A DNA stretch of 64,000 bases from Pseudomonas kairouanensis (GTDB taxonomy: Bacteria; Pseudomonadota; Gammaproteobacteria; Pseudomonadales; Pseudomonadaceae). The notes below the pieces were generated by a model, which had not been told where the DNA came from, ran no database searches, and saw only the letters and a list, made by a program, of their open reading frames with translations. The DNA lies in NCBI RefSeq assembly GCF_004682055.1, contig NZ_QUZU01000036.1, positions 1-64,000 on the forward strand. The letters are read 5' to 3'. Both the position numbers and the translations under genes were made by a program. The first letter of the stretch is position 1, and every line of letters begins with the position of its first letter. Shown one piece after another: positions 1-9,600 of the stretch.

Positions 1-558
1 CAGGGCCATGTGGCCTACCCGCACCTGGCAAAAAACCCGATCCACCTGGCCGCTCCGGCCCTGGCGGAACTGGCGGCCGAGCACTGGGACAACGGCAATG
101 CGTTCTTCCCACCTACCAGCTTCCAGATTTCTAACCTCAATTCCGGCACGGGTGCCACCAATGTGATTCCCGGTGACCTGACGGCGGTGTTCAACTTCCG
201 TTTCTCTACCGAATCCACCGTCGAAGGCCTGCAACAGCGCGTTGCGGCGATCCTCGACAAGCATGGCCTGGACTGGCACGTAGAATGGGCGCTGTCGGGC
301 CTGCCGTTCCTCACCGAGCCGGGCGCATTGCTGGATGCGGTCTCCGCCAGCATCAAGGCGATTACCGGTCGCGAAACCCAGGCGTCCACCAGTGGTGGCA
401 CCTCCGATGGGCGCTTCATCGCCACCCTGGGTACCCAGGTGGTTGAGTTGGGTCCGGTCAACGCGACCATCCACCAGGTCAACGAGCGTATTCTGGCCAG
501 CGACCTCGACGTGCTGACCGAAATCTACTACCAGACCCTGATCAAGTTGCTCGCCTGA
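1..558 (+). CDS. dapE: Succinyl-diaminopimelate desuccinylase, C-terminal part
   Basis: This is the last 185 codons of DapE; the start lies left of the window and the frame is open from base 1. DapE hydrolyses N-succinyl-LL-diaminopimelate to LL-diaminopimelate in lysine and peptidoglycan precursor synthesis, using two zinc ions. Visible family signatures are GHVAYPHLAKNPIH at the left edge, NVIPGDLTAVFNFRFSTE in the dimerisation domain, the Gly/Ser-rich substrate loop STSGGTSDGRF, and the late metal-ligand histidine in NATIHQVNE. The stop overlaps the rlmA start (TGATG), so the two genes are probably translated together. An M20 peptidase paralogue is the only real alternative, and the exact motifs favour DapE. 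Confidence 0.95.
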   Translation, partial: QGHVAYPHLAKNPIHLAAPALAELAAEHWDNGNAFFPPTSFQISNLNSGTGATNVIPGDLTAVFNFRFSTESTVEGLQQRVAAILDKHGLDWHVEWALSGLPFLTEPGALLDAVSASIKAITGRETQASTSGGTSDGRFIATLGTQVVELGPVNATIHQVNERILASDLDVLTEIYYQTLIKLLA

Positions 559-1367
559 TGCTCGCCTGCCCCATTTGCAGCGCCCCGCTCAACGCGGTGG
601 ACAATGGCGTGGCGTGCCCGGCCGGGCATCGCTTCGACCGTGCGCGCCAGGGTTACCTGAACCTGTTGCCGGTGCAGCACAAGAACAGCCGCGACCCTGG
701 CGACAACCTGGCAATGGTGGAGGCGCGTCGCGACTTTCTCAACGCCGGGCACTACGCCCCGGTGGCCAGGCGCCTGGCCGAACTGGCCGCTGAACGCGCC
801 CCGCAGCGCTGGGTGGATATCGGTTGTGGCGAGGGTTACTACACCGCGCAAATCGCCGACGCCCTGCCCCACGCCGATGGCTATGCGCTGGATATCTCCA
901 AGGAAGCGGTCAAGCGTGCGTGCAAACGCAACCCGAACCTGACGTGGTTGATCGCCAGCATGGCCCGCGTACCGTTGGCCGATGCCAGCTGCCAGTTCCT
1001 GGCCAGTGTGTTCAGCCCGTTGGACTGGGAGGAGGCCAAGCGCCTGCTCAGCCCTGGCGGGGGCTTGATGAAAGTCGGCCCCACCCGCGGCCACCTGATG
1101 GAGCTGCGCGAGCGCCTGTACGACGAAGTACGCGAGTACACCGACGACAAGCACCTGGCCCTGGTGCCCGACGGCATGAGCCTGGCTCACAGTGAAACCC
1201 TGGAATTCACGCTGAGCCTGGAAAAGCCTGACGACCGCGCCAACCTGCTGGCGATGACGCCCCACGGCTGGCGCGCCAGCGCAGAGCGCCGCGCTCAAGT
1301 GATCGAGGCGGCCGAGCCGCTGCTGGTCACCGTGTCGATGCGTTACGACTATTTCGTGCTTCAATAA
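558..1367 (+). CDS. rlmA: 23S rRNA (guanine-745-N1)-methyltransferase family, RlmA-type
   Basis: A 269-residue class I SAM-dependent methyltransferase. The N-terminus carries the RlmA zinc site (Cys4, Cys7, Cys20, His24 in CPIC...CPAGH), followed by the RlmA signature QGYLNLLPVQHKNSRDPGDN. SAM motif I is VDIGCGEGYYT at about residues 85-95. RlmA enzymes methylate G745 (or G748 in Gram-positives) in helix 35 of 23S rRNA; the Gram-negative setting suggests m1G745. The start overlaps the dapE stop by one base, which supports both the start choice and coupling. Substrate is inferred from the family. Confidence 0.9.
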   Translation: MLACPICSAPLNAVDNGVACPAGHRFDRARQGYLNLLPVQHKNSRDPGDNLAMVEARRDFLNAGHYAPVARRLAELAAERAPQRWVDIGCGEGYYTAQIADALPHADGYALDISKEAVKRACKRNPNLTWLIASMARVPLADASCQFLASVFSPLDWEEAKRLLSPGGGLMKVGPTRGHLMELRERLYDEVREYTDDKHLALVPDGMSLAHSETLEFTLSLEKPDDRANLLAMTPHGWRASAERRAQVIEAAEPLLVTVSMRYDYFVLQ

Positions 1368-1416
1368 CCGACTTTTCCGCGAATGGATTTTTAAAATCCC
1401 GCAACGAGGAACATCC

Positions 1417-1794
1417 ATGCGCCAACCCGATATCGAGATTTACCTCAAGGACGCCGACGTCGACCACCGTGCCATTGCCGCCTGGCTGGGCGACGCACTG
1501 GGCCCATGCAGCGACTGGGTCCAGAAGGGTCAGACCTACAAGTGCAAGGCCGGCACCGTGCCCGTCACCTGGCTGCCTAAAGCGGTCGGCAAGTGGAACA
1601 GCCTGTACCTGGAAAGCGACCAGACCCCCTGGGACGACGACATCGCCTGCGCCCGCGCCGCGTTTGCTGCGCTGAACGTGGAAGTGCGGTGTGCGCCGGG
1701 GACGTGGGTTGAGGAAGAAGGTGAGGAAAGCGCCGACACCTGGATCCGCATCAGCGCAGACGGTGAAGAGCAGATCACCTGGAAAACGGCGTAA
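1417..1794 (+). CDS. Conserved hypothetical protein, 125 aa
   Basis: A 125-residue, acidic, soluble-looking protein with no signal peptide or membrane segment. The start is supported by a Shine-Dalgarno sequence (AACGAGGAACATCC before ATG). It is rich in Trp (WLGD, SDWV, VTWLPK, KWNS, PWDDD, TWV, TWIR) and ends in an acidic EEEGEE stretch followed by WIRIS and ITWKTA beta-like strands. I do not recognise a characterised family. It follows rlmA by about 50 bases in the same direction and is followed by a REPIN, which probably marks the end of the transcription unit. Confidence 0.75.
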   Translation: MRQPDIEIYLKDADVDHRAIAAWLGDALGPCSDWVQKGQTYKCKAGTVPVTWLPKAVGKWNSLYLESDQTPWDDDIACARAAFAALNVEVRCAPGTWVEEEGEESADTWIRISADGEEQITWKTA

Positions 1795-1819
1795 ACCCTG
1801 AATTGTGAACCCCATCAAA

Positions 1820-1909
1820 TGTGGGAGCGGGCTTGCTCGCGAATGCGGTGTGTCAGTCACCTGATTTACTGACTGATTCACCGCATTCGCGAGCAAGCCC
1901 GCTCCCACA
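1820..1909. repeat. REPIN (inverted REP pair), GAGCGGGC type, 90 bp
   Basis: Two REP palindromes face each other: TGTGGGAGCGGGCTTGCTCG at the left and its reverse complement at the right, joined by a short AT-richer spacer. It lies between two converging genes. REP pairs of this kind (REPINs) are non-autonomous elements mobilised by RAYT transposases in fluorescent pseudomonads; no RAYT gene is in this window. Confidence 0.92.
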
Positions 1910-1938
1910 TGGGTTCCGTGGTGTAACAAAAGCCCGGG

Positions 1939-2148
1939 TTAGAGACCCACCACATCCTCCGCCTGCAAACCCTTCTCGCCGGTCACCACGGCGTACTCCA
2001 CCTGCTGGCCCTCGGCCAATGAACGGTGGCCGTCACCGCGAATGGCGCGGTAGTGCACAAACACATCCTTGCCATCATCGCGCTGAATAAAGCCATAGCC
2101 CTTTGCATCGTTGAACCACTTCACATTGCCGGTTTCACGCGTTGCCAT
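1939..2148 (-). CDS. Cold-shock domain protein (CspA family)
   Basis: A 69-residue single cold-shock domain. RNP1 (KGYGFI) and RNP2 (VFVHY) are intact after the characteristic GNVKWFNDAKGYGF opening, so it should bind single-stranded RNA and DNA as an RNA chaperone. The ATG at 2148 is preceded by GGAGTAAGACAG, a good ribosome-binding site, which fixes the start over longer in-frame alternatives. It is divergent from plsB and shares a roughly 180-base intergenic region. Pseudomonads carry several Csp paralogues (CapB, CspD and others). The YRAIRGDGHRSLAEGQQ core differs from CapB, so no specific name is given. Confidence 0.92.
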   Translation of the reverse strand: MATRETGNVKWFNDAKGYGFIQRDDGKDVFVHYRAIRGDGHRSLAEGQQVEYAVVTGEKGLQAEDVVGL

Positions 2149-2328
2149 CTGTCTTACTCCCACATGCATTTTTATTGTTGAGTGCCGCATTGAACTGCCG
2201 AGTATATGACAGGCTCAAAAACGTTCAACTCAAGTTTACTTCGCTGCTTTTTTGCCGATTTTCGGCGAATACGGCACACTACCCGCCCGAGCACCTGCTC
2301 GGTTTCAACCACTTGAAGCAGCACGCCT

Positions 2329-4824
2329 ATGACCCGCTCCCCGTTCCGCCGTCTGGTGTTTGGCACCTTGCGCCGACTGTTGTACCTCTGGGTTCGCTCG
2401 GAGACGATCAACCAGTCGTCCCTTACCCTTAACCTGGACCGCAGCCGGCCGGTGTTCTACGTCCTGCAATCGCCCTCCCTCACCGAATTGGCCGTGGTCG
2501 ACGCCGAGTGCACCAAGGCCGGCCTGCCACGCCCGGTGCTGCCGGTGTCGGTAGGCCCGTTGATGGAACCGGCGGCGTTCTTCTACCTCACGCCGGAACC
2601 GGACTGGCTCGGCCGCCAAGACAAGCGCGGCGCGCCGCCGACCCTGACCCGCCTGGTCAACACACTGACCGAACACGCCGAAGAGAATGCACAAATCATT
2701 CCCGTCAGCGTGTTCTGGGGCCAGTCGCCGGAAAGCGAGTCGAGCCCGTGGAAGCTGCTGTTCGCCGACAGCTGGGCGGTCACCGGGCGCCTGCGCCGCT
2801 TGCTGAGCATCCTGATTCTCGGCCGCAAGACCCGTGTGCAATTCTCCGCGCCTATCAACCTGCGTGAATTGATCGAGCACAATAAAGGTCACGAACGCAC
2901 CGTGCGCATGGCCCAGCGCATCCTGCGGGTGCACTTTCGTAACCTGAAAACCGCCGTGATCGGCCCCGACCTGTCCCACCGTCGCAACTTGGTCAAAGGC
3001 CTGGTCAATATGCCGCTGGTGCGCCAGGCCATTGCCGATGAGGCCGAACGGGAAAAGATCAGCCCGGAAAAAGCCAAGGCCCAGGCCCTGCGCTACGGCA
3101 ACGAGATCGCCTCGGACTACACCTACACCGCCATCCGCTTCCTGGAGGTGGTGCTGAGCTGGTTCTGGAACAAGATCTACGACGGCATCAAGGTCAATAA
3201 CATCGAAGGCGTGCAAAAGGTTGCCCAGGGCTATGAGGTGATCTACGTGCCTTGCCACCGCAGCCATATCGACTACTTGCTGCTGTCCTACCTGCTGTTC
3301 AAGAACGGCCTGACCCCACCGCACATCGCCGCCGGCATCAACCTGAACATGCCAGTGATCGGCAGCCTGCTGCGCCGTGGCGGTGCGTTTTTCATGCGCC
3401 GCACCTTCAAGGGCAACCCGCTGTACACCTCGGTGTTCAACGAATACCTGCATACCCTGTTTACCAAGGGGTTCCCGGTGGAGTACTTCGTCGAAGGCGG
3501 ACGCTCGCGCACCGGGCGCATGCTGCAACCCAAGACCGGCATGCTGGCGATTACCCTGCGCAGTTTCTTGCGCTCCTCGCGCATGCCCATCGTGTTCGTG
3601 CCGGTGTACATCGGCTACGAACGCGTACTTGAAGGCCGTACCTACCTCGGCGAACTGCGGGGCGCGAGCAAGAAGAAAGAGTCGATCTTCGATATTTTCA
3701 AAGTGGTTGGCGCGCTCAAGCAGCGCTTTGGCCAGGTGGCCGTCAACTTCGGCGAGCCGATCAAGCTGGCCGAGTTCCTCGATGCCGAGCAACCGGACTG
3801 GCGCGCCCAGGAGCTGGGCCCGAACTACAAACCGGCGTGGCTCAACGAAACCACCAACCGCCTGGGCGAACAGGTGGCCCGCCACCTGAACGAAGCCGCC
3901 GCCGTGAACCCGGTCAACCTGGTGGCCCTGGCGCTGCTGTCCACCACCCGCCTGGCCCTGGACGAACAAGCCATGGCGCGCCAGTTGGACCTGTACCTGG
4001 CGCTGCTGCGCCGCGTGCCCTACTCGCCCCACACCACACTGCCCGAAGGTGATGGCCTGGCGCTGATCAAGCATGTCAAGGACATGGACCTGCTCTCGGA
4101 GCAAAGTGACGCCCTGGGCAAGATCCTGTATCTGGACGAGCAGAATGCCGTCCTGATGACCTACTACCGCAACAACGTGCTGCATATCTTCGCCCTGCCT
4201 GCGCTGTTGGCGAGCTTCTTCCAGAGCAGCTCGCGCATGAGCCGCGAACAGATCCTGCGCTACACCCACGCCCTGTACCCGTACCTGCAATCGGAGCTGT
4301 TTATCCGCTGGAACCTGGACGAACTGGACACCGTGGTCGACCAGTGGCTGGAAGCCTTCGTCGAACAGGGCCTGCTGCGTTTCGAGAACAACGTGTACCT
4401 GCGCCCGGCACCGAGTTCGCGGCACTTTGTACTGCTGACTCTGCTGTCCAAGAGCATCGCCCAGACCCTGCAACGCTTCTACATGGCCATCTCGCTGCTG
4501 CTCAACAGCGGCCAGAACAGCATCAGCGCCGAGGAGTTGGAAGACCTGTGCACGATCATGGCCCAGCGCCTGTCGATCCTGCATGGCCTGAACGCGCCGG
4601 AGTTCTTCGACAAGAGCCTTTTCCGACATTTCATCCAGACGTTGCTGGAGCAAGATGTGCTGCGCCGCGACGAGGCCGGCAAACTGAGCTATCACGACCT
4701 GCTGGGCGAGCTGGCCGAAGGCGCCGCCAAGCGCGTGCTGCCGGCAGAAATTCGCCTGTCGATTCGCCAGGTCGCGCTGCACCGGGTTGATGACGAGCCG
4801 GTTGAAACCCAAGAAAGCCGCTAG
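2329..4824 (+). CDS. plsB: Glycerol-3-phosphate 1-O-acyltransferase
   Basis: An 831-residue inner-membrane-associated acyltransferase that makes 1-acyl-glycerol-3-phosphate, the first committed step of phospholipid synthesis, using acyl-CoA or acyl-ACP. All four acyltransferase blocks are visible: block I HRSHIDYLLLSY near residue 310 (His/Asp catalytic pair), block II GAFFMRRTF near 352, block III FVEGGRSRTGRM near 387, and block IV VPVYIGYERVLE near 423. Length matches the roughly 830-residue PlsB family. It is transcribed away from the cold-shock gene and is followed, after a GC-rich hairpin, by a small lipoprotein gene. Confidence 0.97.
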   Translation: MTRSPFRRLVFGTLRRLLYLWVRSETINQSSLTLNLDRSRPVFYVLQSPSLTELAVVDAECTKAGLPRPVLPVSVGPLMEPAAFFYLTPEPDWLGRQDKRGAPPTLTRLVNTLTEHAEENAQIIPVSVFWGQSPESESSPWKLLFADSWAVTGRLRRLLSILILGRKTRVQFSAPINLRELIEHNKGHERTVRMAQRILRVHFRNLKTAVIGPDLSHRRNLVKGLVNMPLVRQAIADEAEREKISPEKAKAQALRYGNEIASDYTYTAIRFLEVVLSWFWNKIYDGIKVNNIEGVQKVAQGYEVIYVPCHRSHIDYLLLSYLLFKNGLTPPHIAAGINLNMPVIGSLLRRGGAFFMRRTFKGNPLYTSVFNEYLHTLFTKGFPVEYFVEGGRSRTGRMLQPKTGMLAITLRSFLRSSRMPIVFVPVYIGYERVLEGRTYLGELRGASKKKESIFDIFKVVGALKQRFGQVAVNFGEPIKLAEFLDAEQPDWRAQELGPNYKPAWLNETTNRLGEQVARHLNEAAAVNPVNLVALALLSTTRLALDEQAMARQLDLYLALLRRVPYSPHTTLPEGDGLALIKHVKDMDLLSEQSDALGKILYLDEQNAVLMTYYRNNVLHIFALPALLASFFQSSSRMSREQILRYTHALYPYLQSELFIRWNLDELDTVVDQWLEAFVEQGLLRFENNVYLRPAPSSRHFVLLTLLSKSIAQTLQRFYMAISLLLNSGQNSISAEELEDLCTIMAQRLSILHGLNAPEFFDKSLFRHFIQTLLEQDVLRRDEAGKLSYHDLLGELAEGAAKRVLPAEIRLSIRQVALHRVDDEPVETQESR

Positions 4825-4832
4825 ATTGAATA

Positions 4833-4855
4833 AGGCGCCGAGGGTTTGCGGCGCC
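4833..4855 (+). terminator. GC-rich hairpin after plsB
   Basis: GGCGCCG and CGGCGCC form a 7-bp stem around an 8-base loop between plsB and the lipoprotein gene. There is no strong T-run, so it may attenuate rather than fully terminate transcription. Confidence 0.5.
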
Positions 4856-4874
4856 GTTTACAAGGAGCTGCACC

Positions 4875-5276
4875 ATGAAAAAGATCGTCCTACTGGGCCT
4901 GACCGCCCTGCTCGGAGCCTGCCAATCCATGACGCCCGCGCCCCAGGCCAGCCTTGATGGCGAAGTGTTCTACCGTCAACGCATCGCCTTGCCACCGAGC
5001 GCCGTCTTGAGCGTCAGCCTGCAAGATGTCTCCCTGGCCGACGCGCCGGCGGTGACCCTGGCCGAACAGAAAGGCCCGGTCAAAGGCCAGGTGCCGCTGC
5101 CGTTTCACCTGAGCTACGACCCCGCCCAGGTCAAACCCGGCCACAGTTATTCGGTGAGTGCTCGCATCGAAGTGGATGGCGAGCTACTGTTTATCACCAC
5201 CGAACGGCACGCTGTGCAGCTCAATGGCCAGGATCCACAACCGTTGCGCGTGCGCGTTGATGCTGTGGCCCACTGA
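4875..5276 (+). CDS. YbaY-family lipoprotein
   Basis: A 133-residue predicted outer-membrane or periplasmic lipoprotein. It starts MKKIVLLGLTALLGAC with a lipobox (LGAC, acylated Cys at residue 16), after the Shine-Dalgarno AAGGAGCTGCACC. The mature part has the YbaY/YscW-like beta-sandwich pattern: LDGEVFYRQRIALPPSAVL, then VSLQDVSLADAP, then a late ARIEVDGELLFITTERHAV. YbaY in E. coli has been linked to glycolipid-like envelope traits, but its molecular role is unclear. It sits between plsB and a DUF4197 gene in the same direction and may be co-transcribed with the latter. Confidence 0.85.
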   Translation: MKKIVLLGLTALLGACQSMTPAPQASLDGEVFYRQRIALPPSAVLSVSLQDVSLADAPAVTLAEQKGPVKGQVPLPFHLSYDPAQVKPGHSYSVSARIEVDGELLFITTERHAVQLNGQDPQPLRVRVDAVAH

Positions 5277-5299
5277 TTTTGATTAATAAGGAAGCGTCC

Positions 5300-5989
5300 A
5301 TGCTCCGTAACTCCCTTCGTTTTACTGCCCTGTTCGCCGGCCTGATGCTGGGCGCCAACGCCATGGCCCTGGACTTGAGCAGCCTGTCCCAGGGCGACGC
5401 CAGCGGCGGCCTCAAGGACGCCCTGACCCAAGGTGCGCAGATCGCCGTCAAACAGCTGGGCGTTCCAGGTGGTTTCAGCAACAACCCAGAAGTGAAGATC
5501 GGCCTGCCCGGCAAACTGGGCAAAGTGGCAGACAAGCTGAAAATGTTCGGCATGGGCGACCAGGTCACCCAGCTGGAAACCAGCATGAACAAAGCGGCTG
5601 AAACCGCCGTGACCCAGGCCCAGCCGATCCTGGTGAATGCCGTTAAAAACATGAGCGTGACCGACGCCAAGGGCATCCTCAGCGGCGGCCAGGACTCGGC
5701 CACCCAGTACCTGAACAAGAGCAGCCGCGAAGAAATCCGCGCCAAGTTCCTGCCTATCGTCAAAGCTGCCACCGACAAGGTCGGCGTGGCCCAGCAGTAC
5801 AACGCCCTGGCCGGCAAGGCAGCGGCCTTTGGTGCGGTGGACGCCAAGAGCGCCAACGTGGAGAACTACGTGACCGAACAGGCGCTGGATGGCCTGTTCA
5901 AGATGATCGCGCAGCAGGAAGAAACCATTCGCAAGAACCCGGCGGCGGCGGCCACCAGTTTGGCGAAGAAGGTGTTTGGGGCGCTGTAA
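5300..5989 (+). CDS. DUF4197 domain-containing exported protein
   Basis: A 229-residue protein with a cleavable signal peptide (MLRNSLRFTALFAGLMLG, cut after NAMA). The ATG at 5300 follows AAGGAAGCGTCC, so it is preferred over an in-frame upstream codon. The mature chain is mostly helical and matches the DUF4197 pattern: LSQGDASGGLKDALTQGA near the start, a central VTDAKGILSGGQDSATQYL, and a C-terminal ALDGLFKMIAQQEETIRKNP. The family is widespread in Proteobacteria and no biochemical role is established. It is the last gene before a bidirectional hairpin. Confidence 0.85.
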   Translation: MLRNSLRFTALFAGLMLGANAMALDLSSLSQGDASGGLKDALTQGAQIAVKQLGVPGGFSNNPEVKIGLPGKLGKVADKLKMFGMGDQVTQLETSMNKAAETAVTQAQPILVNAVKNMSVTDAKGILSGGQDSATQYLNKSSREEIRAKFLPIVKAATDKVGVAQQYNALAGKAAAFGAVDAKSANVENYVTEQALDGLFKMIAQQEETIRKNPAAAATSLAKKVFGAL

Positions 5990-5999
5990 GCCTTGAACG

Positions 6000-6026
6000 G
6001 ATCGCTCCCTGCAACGGGGAGCGATC
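6000..6026. terminator. Bidirectional hairpin between DUF4197 gene and lysE-type gene
   Basis: GATCGCTCCC and GGGAGCGATC form a 10-bp perfect stem with a 7-base loop between two converging genes. It touches the stop codon of the minus-strand gene. No T-run follows on either strand. Confidence 0.55.
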
Positions 6027-6619
6027 TAGTGCAATACCGACTCTGCCAACCGTCCCACCATCAACGTGGCAAAGCACCCAATGGCAATCGACGTCGCGCG
6101 GTTGATCTTCAAGGGCGTCAGCCAGGCCTTCTGTATTCCTTCGAAGCGACTGCCCAGCACAATCCACGCCGCCCCCACCGGGATCACCACCAGCGCCAAC
6201 GTCGTCATGAACCCGGCATAACCTGGCAGCGTGGCAAAGGCGCCGACCGGTGCGATAAACGACACGATCAGCAACCCCTTGGGGTTCATCACCGTCAGCC
6301 AGAAGAAATACAGACCGCAGAAACGATCGCGACCAGGTTCGATAGAGCTGTTCTTGCGCTGCCAGAGCTTGTACGAGACGTACAGCAGGTAACAAGCCGC
6401 CGCCAACTGCGTGGCCTTCAACGCCCACGGCGAATAGGCCGCCAGGTACAACAACGCCACGCCCCACACCGAGACCTGCAGCAGGTAGGCCAGGCACTCG
6501 ACAAACGCCAGCTTCCACGACGCCCGCAAGCCGAACAACACCCCTGCGCGAAACAGCAGGGTGTTGGTCGGGCCAGGGGCAAGCAACAACAACATCAAGG
6601 CTGAAACAGTGGCCAACAT
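6026..6619 (-). CDS. LysE/RhtB-family transporter
   Basis: A 197-residue integral membrane protein of about six helices. The family motif APGPTNTLLFRAG appears at residues 14-26, and the second conserved segment MNPKGLLIVSF is in the middle of the chain. LysE/RhtB proteins export amino acids or related metabolites. The ATG at 6619 lies two bases after the stop of the RND pump gene, so this is the third gene of that operon and is probably translationally coupled. The open frame extends upstream inside the RND gene, but that part looks like a shadow. The substrate cannot be told from sequence. Confidence 0.85.
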   Translation of the reverse strand: MLATVSALMLLLLAPGPTNTLLFRAGVLFGLRASWKLAFVECLAYLLQVSVWGVALLYLAAYSPWALKATQLAAACYLLYVSYKLWQRKNSSIEPGRDRFCGLYFFWLTVMNPKGLLIVSFIAPVGAFATLPGYAGFMTTLALVVIPVGAAWIVLGSRFEGIQKAWLTPLKINRATSIAIGCFATLMVGRLAESVLH

Positions 6620-6621
6620 GA

Positions 6622-9600
6622 TTACGCGACGTCCTTCCTCACTCGGAACCACGCAGCATACAGGGCCGGCAGGAACAATAGGGTCAAGGCCGTCGCCACA
6701 ATCAACCCGCCCATGATCGCCACCGCCATTGGCCCGAAGAACACGCTGCGTGACAGCGGGATCATCGCCAGCACCGCCGCCAGTGCGGTCAGCACGATCG
6801 GGCGGAAGCGGCGCACGGTGGCTTCGATGATTGCCTGCCACGGGGCCAGGCCGGCCTTGATGTCTTGTTCGATCTGGTCCACCAGGATCACCGAGTTACG
6901 CATGATCATCCCCGACAGCGCGATGGTGCCCAACATGGCCACAAAACCGAAGGGCTGGCGGAACACCAGCAGGAACAGTGTCACGCCGATCAAGCCCAAG
7001 GGGGCCGTCAGAAACACCATCGCCGTGCGTGAGAAACTGCGCAGTTGCAGCATCAGCAAGGTCAGCACCACCACGATAAACAACGGCACCCCGGCTTTTA
7101 CCGAGTTCTGGCCTCGGGCAGAGTCTTCCACCGTGCCGCCGACTTCCAGCAGGTAGCCGTCAGGCAGTTCTGCGCGCACGCCTTCAAGGGTCGGCAGGAT
7201 CTGCTGGACCAGGGTCGCCGGTTGTTCCTTGCCATAGATATCCGCACGCACGGTGACCGTGGGCAGGCGATTGCGGTGCCAGATAATGCCTTCTTCAAAG
7301 CCGTATTCGAGGGTGGCGATCTGCGACAGCGCCACACTTTTGCCGTTGTCGGTAGGCACCGCCAGGCTTGGCAGCAGCGACAGTTCGGTACGCTCATGCA
7401 CGGTGCCGCGCAGGAGGATTTCGATCAACTCGTTGTCCTCGCGGTACTGGCTCACGCTGGAGCCAGTCAACGAACTCTGCAGGAATTTCGACAGGTTGGC
7501 AGTGCTGACGCCCAGGGCGCGGGCACGGTCCTGGTCGATATTCAAGTAAACGATCTTGCTGGGTTCTTCCCAATCCAGGTGCACGTTGACCACATGGGTG
7601 TTTTCGCGAACCTTGGCCGCCACTTTGCGCGCCAGGGCGCGGACCTCCTCGATGTGCTCGCCGGTCACGCGAAACTGCACCGGGTAACCCACGGGCGGGC
7701 CGTTTTCCAGGCGTGTGACCCGCGAACGCAGGTCCGGGAATTGTTCGTTAAGGGTCTCGATCAGCCAGGTGCGCAGGCTTTCACGCTCCTCGATGGTTTT
7801 GGCCAACACCACGAACTGGGCGAAGCTGGCGGCGGGCAATTGCTGATCCAATGGCAGGTAGAAGCGCGGCGAACCGGTGCCCACGTAGGCCACGTAGTTG
7901 TCGATACCGGCGTGCTCCTTGAGCAAGGCTTCCAGGCGCTTGACCTGCTCGGCCGTGTTGCTCAGGGAGGTGCCTTCGGCCAGTTTCAGGTCAACCATCA
8001 GCTCCAGTCGGCCAGAGGCCGGGAAGAACTGCTGCGGCACAAAGCGGAACAGCGCCACCGCGCCGATAAACAGCAGCAGGGTCAGCACGATCACGGTTTT
8101 GCGCCGATTCACGCACCATTCCACCAAACGTCTTACACGCTGATAGAAAGGCGTGCCGTAGGGATCCGGGCCATCCGCGCCGTGTTTGGCGGCATGAATC
8201 TTGGCCAGGTCCGGCAGGAGTTTTTCCCCCAGGTACGGTACAAACACCACCGCAGCGACCCACGAGGCCAGCAGCGCGATGGTGACCACCTGGAAGATCG
8301 AACGGGTGTATTCACCGGTGCTCGACTGAGCGGTGGCAATGGGTAGAAAGCCCGCGGCGGTGATCAGCGTACCGGTGAGCATGGGGAATGCGGTGCTGGT
8401 CCAGGCGTAGCTGGCGGCCTTGAGCCGGTCGTAACCCTGCTCCATTTTGATCGCCATCATCTCCACGGCGATGATCGCGTCGTCCACCAGCAGGCCCAAG
8501 GCCAGGACCAGTGCGCCGAGGGAGATCTTGTGCAGGCCGATGCCCAGGTAATACATGGTGGCAAAGGTCATCGCCAGCACCAGCGGAATGGCCAGGGCCA
8601 CCACCATGCCGGTGCGCACGCCGAGGGAGAAGAAACTCACCAGCAATACGATGGCCAATGCTTCGGCCAACACCTGGACGAATTCGCCGACGCTGGTTTT
8701 CACCGCCGCTGGTTGGTCAGAGACCTTGCGCAGCTCCATGCCGGCCGGAAGGTTCTTTTGCAAACGTGCGAATTCGCCTTCCAGCGCCTTGCCCAGCACC
8801 AGGATGTCACCACCGTCACGCATGGCCACGGCCAGTCCGATGGCGTCCGCGCCCATATAGCGCATGCGTGGTGCAGGCGGGTCGTTGAAACCACGGTGGA
8901 TATCGGCCACATCGCCGATACGGAAGGTGCGGTCGCCGACGCGGATCGGGAAATTGCGGATCTCTTCCACCGTCTTGAAGTTACCCGATACCCGCAGTTG
9001 CACACGCTCGGTGGGGGTTTCGAAGAAGCCCGCCGTGGACACCGCGTTCTGTTCCTGCAACGCCTGCTGCACCGCCGCCAGGGGCAAGCCGAGGGTGGCC
9101 AGCTTGAGGTTGGACAGTTCGATCCAGATCTTCTCGTCCTGTAGGCCAAGCAGCTCGACCTTGCCCACATCCGGTACGCGTTGCAGTTGAATCTGGATGC
9201 GGTCGGCGTAGTCCTTGAGCACGGCGTAGTCGAAACCGTCGCCGGTCAGCGCGTAGATATTGCCGAAGGTGGTGCCGAACTCATCGTTGAAAAACGGCCC
9301 TTGGATATCCGGCGGCAAGGTCTGGCGGATGTCACTGATTTTCTTGCGTACCTGGTACCACAACTCGGGGATCTGCGCCGAGTGCATGGAGTCGCGGGCC
9401 ATGAAGGTGACCTGGGATTCACCGGGGCGCGAGAACGAGACGATGCGTTCGTACTCGCCTGTCTCCATCAGCTTCTTTTCGATGCGCTCGGTGACCTGGC
9501 GCGAGACTTCCTGGGCCGTGGCGCCAGGCCAGTTGGTCTTGATCACCATGGCCTTGAAGGTAAACGGCGGGTCTTCGCTTTGCCCCAGCTTGGTATAGGA

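Noticed and set aside
2305..4812. Open frame of 835 codons on the minus strand across plsB
   Set aside because: It is antisense to the clearly recognised plsB and rich in His/Gln/Val in the way GC-rich shadow frames are; no family motif is seen.
7045..8346. 433-codon plus-strand frame inside the RND pump gene
   Set aside because: Shadow of the pump gene; low-complexity His/Gln/Arg composition and no recognisable domain.
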